Positions 27,344 to 40,639 are shown, counted from the stretch's first letter. The stretch: 64,000 nt of DNA from Sinorhizobium chiapasense (GCF_036488675.1 NZ_CP133148.1:2418001-2482000); one strand, 5' to 3'. Made by a program: numbers and translations. Notes: a model not told the origin generated them from the sequence alone.

Positions 27344-28606
27344 ATGAGCAAGGCAGCGAATACGATCAGGGACGAGGCGACGGCGCTCAAGCCCGCGCCC
27401 GCCAATGTGCGTGTCATCCCGCCAACCGCGCCGCCGGTTCGCCGGAAACGCCGCTCGCGCCTCTGGATCGCCGTGCCGGTGGTCCTCGCCGTGCTCGGCG
27501 CCGGCTATTATGCCTGGAGCCAGTACGGGGCCGAGCCGGCGACCGCGATGATCACGCAGGTCGTCACCCGCGGCGACATCGAGGACAACGTCACCGCCGT
27601 CGGCACGCTCGACGCCATCAATTCCGTCGATGCCGGCGCACAGGTTTCCGGCCAGCTGAAATCGCTCCATGTCGAAATCGGCGACAAGGTCGAGGCAAAC
27701 CAGCTTGTCGCCGAAATCGATCCGGCGACGATCGAAAACCGCATCGAGATCGACCAGGCGGAACTCGCCAATCTCGAGGCACAGCTCGTCTCGAAGAAGG
27801 CGCAGCTCGTGCTGAAGCAGGCGAACATCGAGCGCCAACGCAATCTGGTCGCGACCAACAGCGTCTCGCAATCGACGCTCGACCAGGCGGTTGCCGACCA
27901 TGCGGCGGCCGCCGCCGACGTCGACGCGATCTCTGCCCAGATCCGCAAGCAGAAGGCGACGCTTGCCGGCGACAAGGTCGACCTCGGCTACACCAAGATC
28001 TATGCGCCGATGGCCGGCACGATCGTCGCCAACCCGGCCAAGGAAGGCCAGACCTTGAACGCCAACCAGACGACGCCGACGATCGTCACCATCGCCGATC
28101 TTTCGACGATGACGGTGAAGGCGCAGGTCTCGGAGGCCGATGTCGGCAAGCTGAAGATCGGCATGGACGCCTATTTCACCCTGCTCGGCCAGCCCGGCAA
28201 ACGCTTCAGCGGCAAATTGCGGCAGATCCAGCCGATGCCGGACACGGAAAACAACGTCGTCCTCTATTACGCCCTCTTCGACGTGCCCAACCCGACGGGC
28301 GAACTGATGATGTCGATGAGCGCCCAGGTCTTCTTCGTCGAGGCTGCGGCCAAGGACGTGCTCATCGTGCCGAGCGCGGCGATGCATACGAATGGCGAAG
28401 GCAAGGCGCAGGTGACCGTCGTCACGCCCTCGGGCGCGACCGAGAACCGTACTGTCGAGCTCGGCGTCCGCAACCGGGTCAGCGCCGAGATCGTCAGCGG
28501 CCTTGAGGAAGGCGACCGCGTCGTCGTCGATACGGCGTCGGCATCGACGGGCGACAGCGCGCGCGGCAGCCGTTCGCGCGGCATCCGCATGCCGCCGATG
28601 TTCTGA
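27344..28606 (+). CDS. macA: MacA-like periplasmic adaptor of an ABC efflux pump
   Basis: A 420-residue HlyD/RND-adaptor protein. After a short cytoplasmic tail and one membrane helix ([20 protein letters not shown]) it has the biotinyl-lipoyl half-motif [21 protein letters not shown], a coiled-coil hairpin (about residues 130-200: [21 protein letters not shown] and onward), the second lipoyl half [17 protein letters not shown] and a beta-barrel and membrane-proximal domain up to [13 protein letters not shown]. It bridges MacB in the inner membrane and a TolC-type channel. The macB gene starts eight bases after its stop. No outer-membrane channel gene is present here. Confidence 0.9.
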   Translation: MSKAANTIRDEATALKPAPANVRVIPPTAPPVRRKRRSRLWIAVPVVLAVLGAGYYAWSQYGAEPATAMITQVVTRGDIEDNVTAVGTLDAINSVDAGAQVSGQLKSLHVEIGDKVEANQLVAEIDPATIENRIEIDQAELANLEAQLVSKKAQLVLKQANIERQRNLVATNSVSQSTLDQAVADHAAAAADVDAISAQIRKQKATLAGDKVDLGYTKIYAPMAGTIVANPAKEGQTLNANQTTPTIVTIADLSTMTVKAQVSEADVGKLKIGMDAYFTLLGQPGKRFSGKLRQIQPMPDTENNVVLYYALFDVPNPTGELMMSMSAQVFFVEAAAKDVLIVPSAAMHTNGEGKAQVTVVTPSGATENRTVELGVRNRVSAEIVSGLEEGDRVVVDTASASTGDSARGSRSRGIRMPPMF

Positions 28607-28614
28607 GCACGCCC

Positions 28615-30558
<1,944 letters not shown>

Positions 30559-30588
30559 TCCGGATGCGTCCCCGCGGCCGCCCCGAAT

Positions 30589-31554
30589 TCACACCGAAGG
30601 CTCCATCACCGCGACGAATTTCTGCGCCAGGTCCTGCGACGCCGCCTTTCGCGGGTGGAGCTCGTCGTTCCACCGCCCCTGCACGACGTCCTTCAGGCGG
30701 ACGACCGTGACATTGTCCTGGGCGCGCTCGATCCGCTCGAGCATGTCGTAGAGACGGTCAACGAGGTAGGTGAGAATGCCTTCGATCAGCGCGCCGTCGC
30801 CCGTCAGGCTGAAGCCGCGACGGGTGAAGGGCTGGCCGAGCCAAGGGCCGTTCGCCACCGGCTTCGGAACGTCGTAGCCATGGACCAGCATCTGCGTCCG
30901 CTTCGGGGTCGACAGGATCGCAACGTCGCGCGCGATCTCGTTATAGCCGTCCTCGAGCGACCGCACCTTGCGGTCGAGGACATCCAGGCGGAGAAAACTT
31001 CTCGGATCGCCGGGTGTGCCGGAGGTCCGCGGCCGCAGCAGCTCCGTCAGGGCACCACCGCCGAGGATGTCGTTGCCGCCACCCGAAAAGATGAAGAAGT
31101 CGAATGAGGCGGATTTCACCAGTTGGCGGTAATCCTTCTTCTGCCGCATCTGCTCGAACGTATCACCCGGATAGGCGACGTTCTGGGCGTAGTAGCGCCC
31201 CTCGAGGATATCGAAGAATGTCGGTGCGTAGCCCGCCAGCGCCGACAGCGGCCAGAGGATGTTGATCCAGGAATCGCCGTCCGCGCAGATGCGGATGCCG
31301 CCCGCCTTGCGCGCGTAATTCGTGTCCGCGGGCAAGGCTGAAGATTGCAGCGCACGCACGGCCCGTTCGTCCGTCAGGTAGCGGCCTTGCGCATCCTTGA
31401 CATGATAGACGAGGCAGATCCCGGGGTCTTTCTCGAGGAAAACCGAGGCGGTGCCGGTTTCGTCCTTGATCGCCTTCCGGCTGCCCTCGCTCACCTCCGC
31501 CCCCGCGGTCTTGCCGACGGCCTTGCGGTTTTTTTTCTCCTTCGCGCTTCCCAT
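30589..31554 (-). CDS. SGNH/GDSL-hydrolase-like protein
   Basis: A 321-residue protein. After a Lys-rich, poorly ordered N-terminus (residues 1-40) comes RICADGDSWIN, block I with the nucleophile Ser at about 95, then NVAYPGDTFEQM (block II Gly), FSGGGNDILGGG (block III Gly-x-Asn) and, near the end, DELHPRKAASQ (Asp-x-x-His, block V). All four SGNH blocks are thus present. No signal peptide is seen, so it may act in the cytoplasm or leave by another route. Its Lys/Glu-rich head is unusual. Convergent with macB, with 30 bases between. Confidence 0.75.
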   Translation of the reverse strand: MGSAKEKKNRKAVGKTAGAEVSEGSRKAIKDETGTASVFLEKDPGICLVYHVKDAQGRYLTDERAVRALQSSALPADTNYARKAGGIRICADGDSWINILWPLSALAGYAPTFFDILEGRYYAQNVAYPGDTFEQMRQKKDYRQLVKSASFDFFIFSGGGNDILGGGALTELLRPRTSGTPGDPRSFLRLDVLDRKVRSLEDGYNEIARDVAILSTPKRTQMLVHGYDVPKPVANGPWLGQPFTRRGFSLTGDGALIEGILTYLVDRLYDMLERIERAQDNVTVVRLKDVVQGRWNDELHPRKAASQDLAQKFVAVMEPSV

Positions 31555-32068
31555 GCCACGCCCCCGAACAATCGGAAAGAACTAACACATATCCGGGTAT
31601 TGGAACAGACCGGCGCAATCCTGGATAGATCCGCTGCGGCCGCCCATGGAAGGCCCTCTGGGGTCCGTGACGCGGAGAAATGGCGCGAATGGAGCCATTG
31701 CCACAATTTTGCTTCACGCAGGCGGCAAAGTCCGCTCGCTATCCAGCGGATGGCAGGGGAATACCGAATTTTTGTTTCGTTAGAGTTGGGCCAGAACCTC
31801 TGGGTTCGCCCGCCTGTTGGGGCCGTGTTGCAGCGTTCGACGCAATACGGGAACGTCACCGTTCTGCGCGCTGGATAGAGAAACAAGATTGAGAGCGGAC
31901 TCGGCTTGGCCGAGCCCGAGGGTGTGTTATTGCGCGTTCGAGCGAGCGCGCAATGGCGTTCTAGTGCTTTGATTCCAAAGCACTTTACTCGCTTTCAGCG
32001 TTTCCGCATAGAGGCGGATGGCTCTCAGCAGTGAACGCACACCGAAAAATGGCAAGGAGACTCAAGCC
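31555..32068. other. Long gap with a mosaic repeat copy at about 31925-32015
   Basis: About 510 bases without a supported gene. The part at 31925-32015 contains diverged X and Y modules (GCGTTCGAGCGAGCGCGCAA, CTAGTGCTTTGATTC, ACTCGCTTTCAGCG). The first 350 bases show no repeat, hairpin or credible coding sequence; overlapping open frames there are short and have no recognisable content. Confidence 0.6.
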
Positions 32069-32512
32069 ATGAGGGTTATAGCGTTTCTCGCCGCAATATA
32101 TGTCGCCTTTACAATGCCGGATACGGCTGCCGCCGGCATGTTGGCCCAGGCCCAGCAATTTACCGGGATGCATGAAGTCAAGCACAACAGGCGGCTGCGC
32201 GCCGCCCTCGGCATCAACCCCGCCCGCACGCCGTGGTGCGGCTATTTCATGGGCATGATTGCCCGGAAGGCCGGTCGGCAACCGCCCAAATCCTATAGTT
32301 TCGCAAGTTCCTGGCGGCACTTCGGTGCGCCCGTGCGTCTCTCCTACGCGCGTCCAGGCGACGTCATCGTCGTGCGCACCGGCCGCGGCTACCACGTCGG
32401 AGTCCTCTCCGCCCTATCCAAGTCCACCGCACAGCTGATTGGCGGCAACCAGTCGGGGCGCGTTCAGCTGTCGCAGTTCAGCCGAAGACAGGTCGTAGCC
32501 GTACGAAGATAA
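32069..32512 (+). CDS. Secreted NlpC/P60- or CHAP-like cysteine hydrolase (TIGR02594-like)
   Basis: A 147-residue exported protein. A signal peptide (MRVIAFLAAIYVAFTMPDTAAA) precedes a compact domain with the nucleophile Cys at position 57 in ARTPWCGYFMGMIARKAG and a His at 109 in GRGYHVGVLSAL, the order and spacing of papain-like NlpC/P60 and CHAP peptidoglycan hydrolases. SWRHFGAPVRLSYARPGDVIV between them is the usual linking strand region. Predicted substrate is peptidoglycan stem peptides. AAGGAGACTCAAGCC precedes the ATG. It converges on a second cysteine-peptidase gene. Confidence 0.75.
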   Translation: MRVIAFLAAIYVAFTMPDTAAAGMLAQAQQFTGMHEVKHNRRLRAALGINPARTPWCGYFMGMIARKAGRQPPKSYSFASSWRHFGAPVRLSYARPGDVIVVRTGRGYHVGVLSALSKSTAQLIGGNQSGRVQLSQFSRRQVVAVRR

Positions 32513-32615
32513 CCGCGAGAAGGCGCGGCCTTCGAAGTATTGAAGCCATCGCTGCGCGCCGCCGCTGACGTTTGCGCGCCTGCGCGTCTGAAAAGACGCG
32601 CGGCGCGGTAATGCC

Positions 32616-33182
32616 TCAGATCCGCCGCGCACCGTCGATCCGTTCCCAGTAGCGGCCGTTCGATTGAGACTGGCGGGCGAAATAATCATAGGGGGTCCTC
32701 GACCAGTCGCGGACCGAATTGGTCATGTTGTCGAGTACGAGGTCTCCCTCGCTGGTGCGCACAGTCAGCACCGTGTGCCCCTGGCCGCGGTAGCGGGCAA
32801 CCGTCAAGAGCAGCGCCGAGGCGGGCCAGCCGCGCTTGAGCAATTCGCGCTTCTTCAGAATGGCGAAATCCTCGCAGTCGCCATAGGCCGTGGGCACGCG
32901 CCAATCGTCGTCCCTGCCGACATTTGCCAGGTCACTCCGCTCTCTGATGCGCGCGTTGACCGCACGGTTGACCTGCTGCAACTCGCTCGCCTTTTCCGGC
33001 TGCAGAACCACAAGCTTGCTTCCGCCGCCGGTCCTGCACAGGCGCGGCTCGCTCGTGCAGAACGAGGCGAAGGCCGGTGGCGCAAAGGCCTTGCCACCGG
33101 TCCTCATCGTCGTACCGGCATCCGCCACCTGCGGCACTACGAACAGCAACAGAGATGCGGTCTGGGCCATGAAGAATTTCAT
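32616..33182 (-). CDS. Bacterial transglutaminase-like cysteine proteinase (BTLCP), secreted
   Basis: A 188-residue exported protein with signal peptide MKFFMAQTASLLLFVVPQVADA. The triad of the BTLCP family is visible: Cys103 in AYGDCEDFAILK, His136 in RYRGQGHTVLTV and Asp151 in DLVLDNMTNSV. Two N-terminal Cys (FCTSEPRLC) may form a disulfide. The family resembles LapG, which cleaves adhesins at a double-alanine site, but the rhizobial paralogues have mostly unknown targets and no adhesin or LapD gene is nearby. GGAGG precedes the ATG at 33182 by eight bases. Confidence 0.88.
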   Translation of the reverse strand: MKFFMAQTASLLLFVVPQVADAGTTMRTGGKAFAPPAFASFCTSEPRLCRTGGGSKLVVLQPEKASELQQVNRAVNARIRERSDLANVGRDDDWRVPTAYGDCEDFAILKKRELLKRGWPASALLLTVARYRGQGHTVLTVRTSEGDLVLDNMTNSVRDWSRTPYDYFARQSQSNGRYWERIDGARRI

Positions 33183-33377
33183 GAAAATGACCTCCAGCGG
33201 CGGGCGTAACGCTCCCGAGACCAACTACAGATAACCAAAGGGGATTAACTCAAGGTTGATTAGCCCGAAATTGGGCGATGTTGTGGCCGAACTACTAATA
33301 TTTCGTAACTTGATCCTCCAGCGCTTTACGCGAATTATTTATTACTTTTTCAAATATTTATTTTTCGGAGTTGCGTA

Positions 33378-34649
<1,272 letters not shown>

Positions 34650-34977
34650 TGCATGCGTGGCGCGTTCGAACGGACGCGCCATGCAATGTGCGCACTTTAT
34701 AAAAGCGCGCGCGGCAGGAAATCCCTCCGCTTTCAGGCCTCACCTGAGCGCGAGGTGACCTGCCGAGACTGGCGGGTTCCCGCAGCCTTCATGCGACTGG
34801 AAAGTCGCACGGCTATAAGGGCCCGCCTTCTTTTCCCTCGTCCATCCCGGCGGACCCACGCTATTCTTGCGAGGGGCGCGAACGCCCACAATCAGCGATC
34901 GTCAGCAGTTATACGCAGATCGGGAGCCCCCGCCTGTACGCCAGGCCGCCCGTTCGGATTGGGCCTCGAACGACAGG
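34650..34977. other. Gap downstream of glycine-rich gene with a hairpin
   Basis: At 34658-34681 TGGCGCGT pairs with ACGCGCCA around a short loop, ten bases past the stop codon; it may act as the 3' end of the transcript. The rest up to 34977 shows no supported gene. Confidence 0.4.
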
Positions 34978-35093
34978 CTCCTACAGCGCCGCGCGTCTTG
35001 TCAGACGCGCAAAGGTCGCTGTAGCACTTTGAATTACTGCATGTCTTTGTCCTTAAATCGAGGTCGATTTAAGGATACATGCAGTAGGCTGCT
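34978..35093. repeat. RIME-like repeat: module X plus a long AT hairpin module
   Basis: Module X (ACAGCGCCGCGCGTCTTGTC to GCACTTTGAATT) is followed by CTGCATGT...TCCTTAAATCGA / TCGATTTAAGGA...ACATGCAG, a long nested inverted repeat. The same pair of modules in reverse orientation is at 44206-44308. It ends at the stop codon of the beta-barrel gene. Confidence 0.8.
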
Positions 35094-35885
35094 TTAGAAC
35101 CGAATGGCGACGCCGAGGATCGGTCCGTGCTGGATCACGTCGTAAGTGAAGCCGTCGTCGCTGTAGTCGACGCCCATGGCCCGATAGCCAGCAAGGGCCG
35201 AGATCCGATCGTTGACGTTGTAGCCGATCGCCCCGGCCACGTCCCAATCGAGGTCGGCGGCACCGGCGCCGACGAGGCCCCAGCCGGTCACATACCACTC
35301 CGGCGTGAACGAATAGACGCCGCGCAAGCCGACCAGTCCGTCGACCCAGGTTGCCCCGTCGTCCCTGGAACGGCCGTCCAGGATGCCGCCGCTGAACGAG
35401 ATCGTCGTGTCGGCCGACCAGACCCTGGCACCGCCGATCACGTCAAGACGCGCGTTGCTGTCGTCAACGACCGCGTAGCCGGCCCCGACGAAAGCCGTGA
35501 ATGTTTCCGCCTTAACGTTGACTTTTTCGGCGAGAATGCCGTGCGGCGTAGCCGAATCCGTCGACACCTTCACGTATTCCAAATCCGTGAAGATGCTGAA
35601 GCGGCCATATCGCGCATCACCCGCCGCCATGAATGCGAAATCGAGGTCCGAGAAGATGTCGCTGAAACTCTGGTCGATCTCGACCGAAGGCAAGCCGAAT
35701 GACGCCACGTCCCCCTCGAGCCCGGCCATCCAGAAATAGGGAGCGAAGGAGAACGACCAGCCGTCCGGGCTCTCGTCGGGCTGCGGTTGAGGCGCCAGCG
35801 CCGGCAGGACATCCGCCCCGTAAACCGGGCCGTTGGTTGCGAGCGCGAGAAACGGAACAAGAACGCAGATTGACGCAACTCTCAT
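35094..35885 (-). CDS. Outer-membrane beta-barrel protein
   Basis: A 263-residue exported protein. The signal peptide is ICVLVPFLALATNGPVYGA. The mature chain starts with a Pro-rich linker (PALAPQPQPDESPDG) and then alternates aromatic and polar residues in strands such as WSFSFAPYFWMAGLEGDV, RYGRFSIFTDLEYVKVS and WYVTGWGLVGAGAADLDW. It ends GPILGVAIRF, with the terminal Phe recognised by the BAM machinery. About eight to ten strands can be counted. Similar proteins in rhizobia are annotated as hypothetical porin-like or Omp25-like; I see no ligand clue. A mosaic repeat follows directly after its stop. Confidence 0.82.
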   Translation of the reverse strand: MRVASICVLVPFLALATNGPVYGADVLPALAPQPQPDESPDGWSFSFAPYFWMAGLEGDVASFGLPSVEIDQSFSDIFSDLDFAFMAAGDARYGRFSIFTDLEYVKVSTDSATPHGILAEKVNVKAETFTAFVGAGYAVVDDSNARLDVIGGARVWSADTTISFSGGILDGRSRDDGATWVDGLVGLRGVYSFTPEWYVTGWGLVGAGAADLDWDVAGAIGYNVNDRISALAGYRAMGVDYSDDGFTYDVIQHGPILGVAIRF

Positions 35886-36239
35886 GCTAGCTCCCCCGCG
35901 CCGCTTGGCGCCTTCGCTATCTGACCGTCCTCCTGTGGACTGGCCGGCATTCCCTTTTTAGCGCCGTTGCGTAGCTTCAAAGATTCGCAAGGCGAATGCA
36001 ACGCATTGAATTGCTGAATGATTTTCTCGGCAAGTCGCGCTCGATCCAGCAAATCACAGAGCCGGACTATCCCACAACTACGCAGCCTAGACAAGAATCC
36101 GTAGCCGACACACGCACGGGACCGAGCTCATTGTGGCTTCCGTGCACCTCCACCGTGACGCCAGTTCCAGCGAGCGCGATGGCAACCTTTCAGCAACCCC
36201 TCGTCCCGATAATGCCGGCGCAATCGAGGACCGAATCGG
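35886..36239. other. Intergenic gap, no supported feature
   Basis: About 350 bases between divergent genes. It presumably holds the promoters of the beta-barrel and thermonuclease-like genes. I see no repeat module or palindrome longer than a few bases that stands out. Confidence 0.4.
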
Positions 36240-36968
36240 ATGGCGAAGGCGAGTTCAAAGAGGCGGAAGCGCGGCACGAGCCGGAAGGGCCATGGCGGCG
36301 GGATGGCGCCGTGGTATGTCGCGGCTGTCCTTATCATCGGCGGTATCGCGGCCTATGACCACCGGGCGAAACTACCGGATCTGCCCGGCGCCTCCGAGAT
36401 GGTCGCCATGCTTTCACCGAGCGAGACGAAGACAAGGCCGGTGGCCACGCAGACGCGGCCGAAGCCGAAAGAGCATACCGGCTCGATCGACAGGAAGCCG
36501 GCGCTTGCAGCCCCTTCGCCGATCGTCGGAAAGCCGGCGCTTGTGCCGCCGGCTCCGGTCGGGCGACCGATGGAGCAGCCGACGCCCCGGTTTGGCGACG
36601 CCAACACGTTCTATTTTTGCGGCATTCGCAACGACAATTGCGTCGTCGACGGCGATACCTTCCTCTTCAAGGGCGAAAAGATCCTGATCGCCGACATCGA
36701 CGCGCCGGAGACGAAAGAGGCGAAATGCGAAGCGGAACGCGCGCGCGGCTTCTACGCCAAGCAGCGGCTGCGCGAATTGCTGAACGCCGGCAAATTCACG
36801 CTGGTCGCATCGAGAGGCGGCGGGGGCAAGGAAGGCGGGACTCCCAACCTGGTGATGCGCAACGGACGATCGCTTGGCGACGTTCTCGTCGCCGAGGGGC
36901 TCGTACGCAAACGGACGGGAGAACCGTCCTCCTGGTGCGGCCGCTCCGCCGCTCGCGTCTCCGGCTGA
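36240..36968 (+). CDS. Membrane-anchored thermonuclease (SNase)-like protein
   Basis: A 242-residue protein. A basic N-terminus (MAKASSKRRKRGTSRKGHG) is followed by one membrane helix (APWYVAAVLIIGGIAAY), a Pro/Lys-rich linker to about residue 115, and an SNase-like OB-fold domain. The domain has NCVVDGDTFLFKGEKI and IADIDAPETKEAKCEAE, which match the Asp and Asp/Glu metal-binding positions of staphylococcal nuclease. The later D-R/K-Y-G-R element that carries a catalytic Arg is replaced by a Gly-rich stretch (KEGGTPNLVMRNGRSLGDVLV), so nuclease activity is doubtful. Two Cys (FCGIRNDNC) and a third pair may give disulfides. Confidence 0.8.
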   Translation: MAKASSKRRKRGTSRKGHGGGMAPWYVAAVLIIGGIAAYDHRAKLPDLPGASEMVAMLSPSETKTRPVATQTRPKPKEHTGSIDRKPALAAPSPIVGKPALVPPAPVGRPMEQPTPRFGDANTFYFCGIRNDNCVVDGDTFLFKGEKILIADIDAPETKEAKCEAERARGFYAKQRLRELLNAGKFTLVASRGGGGKEGGTPNLVMRNGRSLGDVLVAEGLVRKRTGEPSSWCGRSAARVSG

Positions 36969-36999
36969 TCCAATATCACCCCGTCGTTTGGGCGCCCGC

Positions 37000-37884
37000 T
37001 CAGGCGAAGCGTTCGTGATCGGCGAGCACCGCCTCGATCACGCGGCGCGATTTCTCCACTTCGAGGCGATCGGTGCCCGGAACCTCGGCATAGACGATGA
37101 GCGCCTTCCAGAGCGTCCAGCCGCGGCCGCGCGCCCAGGTCGCTTCGTCGAGCGGCAACGCGGCGCGGAACACCTCCCGGCTTGCCCCGTGAAAAAAGGT
37201 CCAGGCGACCGAGAGGTCGCACGAGGGATCGCCGATGCCGGAGGTGCCGAAATCGATGACGGCGCTCAACCGGCCATCCTCAACCAGAAGATTGCCGGAG
37301 CTGACGTCGCCGTGGAACCAGACCGGCGTGCCGCTCCAGGTCGCGGCGAGCGCCGCTTCCCGAACGGCGTGCGCCGCATCCGTATCGATCCTGCCCTCAA
37401 GGGCTTCGAGCGCGCGACGCGTTTCCCCGTCATAGACGGTGAGCGGTCCGCCCCGGAAGAAGTTGTGCTGCCCCGGCGGCGGCCCGTCGGTGGCGTCGGC
37501 CTCCTGGAGAGCGACGAGGAACCCTGCCAGCGCCGTCGCGAAGGCGCTGAGATCCGTGACAGGCGCATGGGTCGCGACCTCGCCCTCGCGCCACTTGTAG
37601 ATCGACCACGGCCAGGGATAGCCCTCGCCCGGCCGGCCTTGAGCCAAGGGCACGGGAATGGGAAGCGGCAGGCGCGGCGCAAGCACCGGCAGCCATCGCT
37701 GCTCCTTCTCGACCTGAAGCGCATAGGGCGCGGCACTGGGCAGCCGTACGGTCATGTGGCTACCCAGATGAAAAGTCCGATTGTCCCATCCGCCGAACCG
37801 GACGGGGCTGATCGGAAGATGCGCCCACCTTGGAAATTGCGCGGCAATCAACCGGGTGACGAGGGATGCGTCGATGGTCATCAT
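37000..37884 (-). CDS. Aminoglycoside phosphotransferase (APH)-family kinase
   Basis: A 294-residue kinase-like protein. The APH fold is recognised by FGGWDNRTFHLG near the start, the catalytic loop VWFHGDVSSGNLLVEDG (Asp and Asn), and the metal loop LSAVIDFGTSGIGDPSCDLS. Members phosphorylate aminoglycosides, homoserine, choline, fructosamines and others; there is no reason to infer antibiotic resistance here. Starts at ATG 37884 (or the next ATG at 37881); upstream frame to 38205 is not family-like. It stands alone, divergent from the fixN operon. Confidence 0.88.
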   Translation of the reverse strand: MMTIDASLVTRLIAAQFPRWAHLPISPVRFGGWDNRTFHLGSHMTVRLPSAAPYALQVEKEQRWLPVLAPRLPLPIPVPLAQGRPGEGYPWPWSIYKWREGEVATHAPVTDLSAFATALAGFLVALQEADATDGPPPGQHNFFRGGPLTVYDGETRRALEALEGRIDTDAAHAVREAALAATWSGTPVWFHGDVSSGNLLVEDGRLSAVIDFGTSGIGDPSCDLSVAWTFFHGASREVFRAALPLDEATWARGRGWTLWKALIVYAEVPGTDRLEVEKSRRVIEAVLADHERFA

Positions 37885-38216
37885 ATCCACAGTTGCATTT
37901 GGCAGCGAAGGATATCGCCCTTGTAGGGCATAACGCAGCAAAGCACAAAACCGCTTTCCGCGCTCGCGCCGCCCTAAACTACGAGAATCCATCACATTTA
38001 GGCTCTCAAATCGCTTCAGCAGCTTATTGTCATCGGCGGGTGTCGCGCTAAGATGCGGATGTTCTTTGATACAACCGACCGGCCCTGGGGCGCAGCGTTG
38101 ACGCTTGCGCTTGCCGAAACAGCCAAAGACATCCTGCCGCGCGTTCGGCGCGCGACGGAGTACCACCGAGACTGCGAGGAAGCCGGCGAAAGAACGAGGC
38201 ATCACAGGGGAAGCGA
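37885..38216. other. Promoter gap between APH gene and fixNOQP
   Basis: About 330 bases. Its only hint of low-oxygen control is CTTTGATACAACCGACC at 38063, which has the left half of a FixK/FNR box (TTGAT) but a poor right half. No repeat or small gene was found. Confidence 0.35.
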
Positions 38217-39887
38217 ATGGGGGCTGAAAGCATGATCAGACAGCTAACCTCGGGCGAGCGGCGATCCGCAGCAACCATTCTTGTCGCGCTGACGATCATT
38301 GGTCTGGCAATGGCGGCGGCGGGACGGGCCGACACGCTTGGCGTTCACGGTGCCATCGTCTTCCTCTACAGCCTCGTCCTGCTCTACCTCGTCCTCTCCG
38401 TCATCTTCGAGCCCGAACCGGAGCCATCGCGGCTGTCGCACTATTACGACGATCCGAGCAAGGTCGGCATCGTGCTGACGATGATCTGGGCGATCTTCGG
38501 CATGGGAGTCGGCGTCTGGATCGCGGCGCAACTCGCCTGGCCGGAGCTCGCCTTCGATGCGGCCTGGTCGAGTTTCGGCAGGCTGAGGCCGGCGCACACG
38601 ACCGGCGTGATTTTCGGCTTCGGCGGCAATGCGTTGATCGCCACCTCGTTCCACGTCCTCCAACGTACGTCGCGGGCCCGTCTCGCCGACCAGCTCAGCC
38701 CCTGGTTCGTCGTCTTCGGCTACAATCTCTTCTGCATCCTCGCCGTCAGCGGCTATTTCATGGGCATCACGCAGTCGAAGGAATATGCCGAAGCCGAATG
38801 GTACGCCGACATCTGGCTGGTCGTCGTCTGGGTGACCTATTTCGTGCTCTTCATTCGCACGCTGGCGCGCCGAAAGGAGCCGCATATATATGTCGCCAAC
38901 TGGTACTACATGGCCTTCATCCTGGTTGTCGCCGTCCTGCATATCGTGAACAACATCGCCGTTCCGGTATCGCTGACAGGTGCCAAATCCTATTCGGTCT
39001 ATTCCGGCGTTCAGGATGCGATGGTGCAGTGGTGGTACGGGCACAATGCGGTCGCGTTCTTCCTGACCGCCGGCTTTCTCGGCATGCTCTACTATTATCT
39101 GCCGAAGCGAGCCGAGCGGCCGATCTTCTCCTACCGGCTGTCGATCATCAGCTTCTGGGGCATCACCTTCATGTACATGTGGGCGGGATCGCATCACCTG
39201 CATTACACCGCCCTGCCCCATTGGGTGCAGACGCTCGGAATGACCTTTTCCGTCATGCTGCTCGTTCCGTCATGGGCCTCGGCCGGCAATGCGCTCGCGA
39301 CCCTCAACGGCGCCTGGCATAAGGTTCGGGACGACGCGACGCTGCGCTTCATCATGGTGGCTGCGGTATTCTACGGCCTCACCACCTTCGAGGGCTCCTT
39401 CCTGGCGATCCGGCCGGTGAACGGCCTCTCCCACTACACCGACTGGACGGTCGGCCATGTGCATGCCGGCGCGCTCGGCTGGGTCGCCTTCATCACCTTC
39501 GGCTCGCTCTACAGCGTCATTCCCTGGCTGTGGAAGAAGAAGGCGATGTATTCCGCCCGCCTGGTGGAGGTGCATTTCTGGCTCGCGCTCATGGGCACCA
39601 TCATCTACGTCTTCGCGATGTGGAATTCGGGCATCCTGCAGGGCCTGATGTGGCGCACCTACAATGACAGCGGCACGTTGGCCTTTTCCTTCCTCGAAAC
39701 CGTCATCGCGATGCATCCCTACTACATCGCCCGCGCCTTCGGCGGCCTCCTGTTTCTCGCCGGCGCCATCGTCGGCACCTACAATCTGTACATGACCATA
39801 CGCTACACGCCCGAGGACGTGACCGAGAAAGCAGCCGGCGATCTCCCCGTTCCCGGGCGTGGGGAAGCCGTGGTGGCAGGAGAGTGA
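38217..39887 (+). CDS. fixN: Cytochrome cbb3 oxidase subunit I
   Basis: Catalytic heme-copper subunit of the high-affinity terminal oxidase used at low oxygen. About 12-14 membrane helices. The heme and CuB His ligands can be seen in [63 protein letters not shown] and [12 protein letters not shown]. The family insertion [22 protein letters not shown] is present. About 540-556 residues is the usual size. An internal ATG at 38232 is an equally good start. First gene of a four-gene operon plus followers; fixN and ccoN are the same gene name in different species. Confidence 0.96.
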   Translation: MGAESMIRQLTSGERRSAATILVALTIIGLAMAAAGRADTLGVHGAIVFLYSLVLLYLVLSVIFEPEPEPSRLSHYYDDPSKVGIVLTMIWAIFGMGVGVWIAAQLAWPELAFDAAWSSFGRLRPAHTTGVIFGFGGNALIATSFHVLQRTSRARLADQLSPWFVVFGYNLFCILAVSGYFMGITQSKEYAEAEWYADIWLVVVWVTYFVLFIRTLARRKEPHIYVANWYYMAFILVVAVLHIVNNIAVPVSLTGAKSYSVYSGVQDAMVQWWYGHNAVAFFLTAGFLGMLYYYLPKRAERPIFSYRLSIISFWGITFMYMWAGSHHLHYTALPHWVQTLGMTFSVMLLVPSWASAGNALATLNGAWHKVRDDATLRFIMVAAVFYGLTTFEGSFLAIRPVNGLSHYTDWTVGHVHAGALGWVAFITFGSLYSVIPWLWKKKAMYSARLVEVHFWLALMGTIIYVFAMWNSGILQGLMWRTYNDSGTLAFSFLETVIAMHPYYIARAFGGLLFLAGAIVGTYNLYMTIRYTPEDVTEKAAGDLPVPGRGEAVVAGE

Positions 39888-39888
39888 C

Positions 39889-40623
39889 ATGCCCGAGGCT
39901 CACAGAAAGCTCGAGCGAAACGCCATCGGCTTCGTGCTCGCCATCATCGTGGTGTCGAGCATCGGCGGCCTTGTCGAGATCGCCCCGCTCTACACGATCG
40001 ACGAAACGGTCGAGAGTGATCCCAACATGCGGGTCTATACCCCGCTCGAACTCGCCGGACGCAACATCTACATTCGCGAAGGCTGTTATGCCTGCCATTC
40101 GCAGATGATCCGCACGTTGCGCGACGAGGTGGAGCGCTACGGTCCCTATTCGCTCGCCGTCGAGTCTAAATACGATCACCCGATGCTCTGGGGCTCGAAG
40201 CGAACAGGTCCGGATCTTGCGCGCGTCGGCGGCAAATATTCCGATTTCTGGCATGTCGCCCACCTGATCAATCCGCGCGACGTGGTCGCGGGCTCCGTCA
40301 TGCCTGCCTACCCGTGGCTCGCGCGCAACCCGCTCAAGATATCCGATCTCGGCGACCACCTCGCGGCGCTCCGCAAGGTTGGTGTTCCCTATACCGACGA
40401 CATGATTGCCAACGCCTCTGCCGATGCGTTCGGCCAGGCATCGCCGGATGCCTCGCAATCGTCGGGCGTCACCGAACGCTATGGCAATGACACGACGGTT
40501 TCTGCGTTTGACGGTGTTCCGGACCGGGTCACCGAAATGGATGCGGTCGTCGCTTATCTGCAGGTTCTCGGCAAATTGACGAAGGCGGCCGAAACCGAGG
40601 GCCCCGCCGGACAAGGTGGCTAG
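39889..40623 (+). CDS. fixO: Cytochrome cbb3 oxidase monoheme subunit II
   Basis: A 244-residue membrane-anchored cytochrome c. One N-terminal helix ([20 protein letters not shown]) anchors a periplasmic domain with a single heme c site CYACH (66-70) in [17 protein letters not shown] and a distal Met in [10 protein letters not shown]. It passes electrons to FixN. The ATG is directly after the fixN stop (two bases apart), preceded by GGCAGGAGAG, so translation is coupled. Confidence 0.96.
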   Translation: MPEAHRKLERNAIGFVLAIIVVSSIGGLVEIAPLYTIDETVESDPNMRVYTPLELAGRNIYIREGCYACHSQMIRTLRDEVERYGPYSLAVESKYDHPMLWGSKRTGPDLARVGGKYSDFWHVAHLINPRDVVAGSVMPAYPWLARNPLKISDLGDHLAALRKVGVPYTDDMIANASADAFGQASPDASQSSGVTERYGNDTTVSAFDGVPDRVTEMDAVVAYLQVLGKLTKAAETEGPAGQGG

Positions 40624-40639
40624 AGATGGGAGGCTAGCG

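Noticed and set aside
37000..37884. Antibiotic resistance by the APH-family gene
   Set aside because: The fold is shared by many metabolic kinases and nothing nearby suggests a resistance cassette.
38055..38085. FixK/FNR box upstream of fixN
   Set aside because: Only the TTGAT half is present; the right half does not fit ATCAA, so I did not call it.
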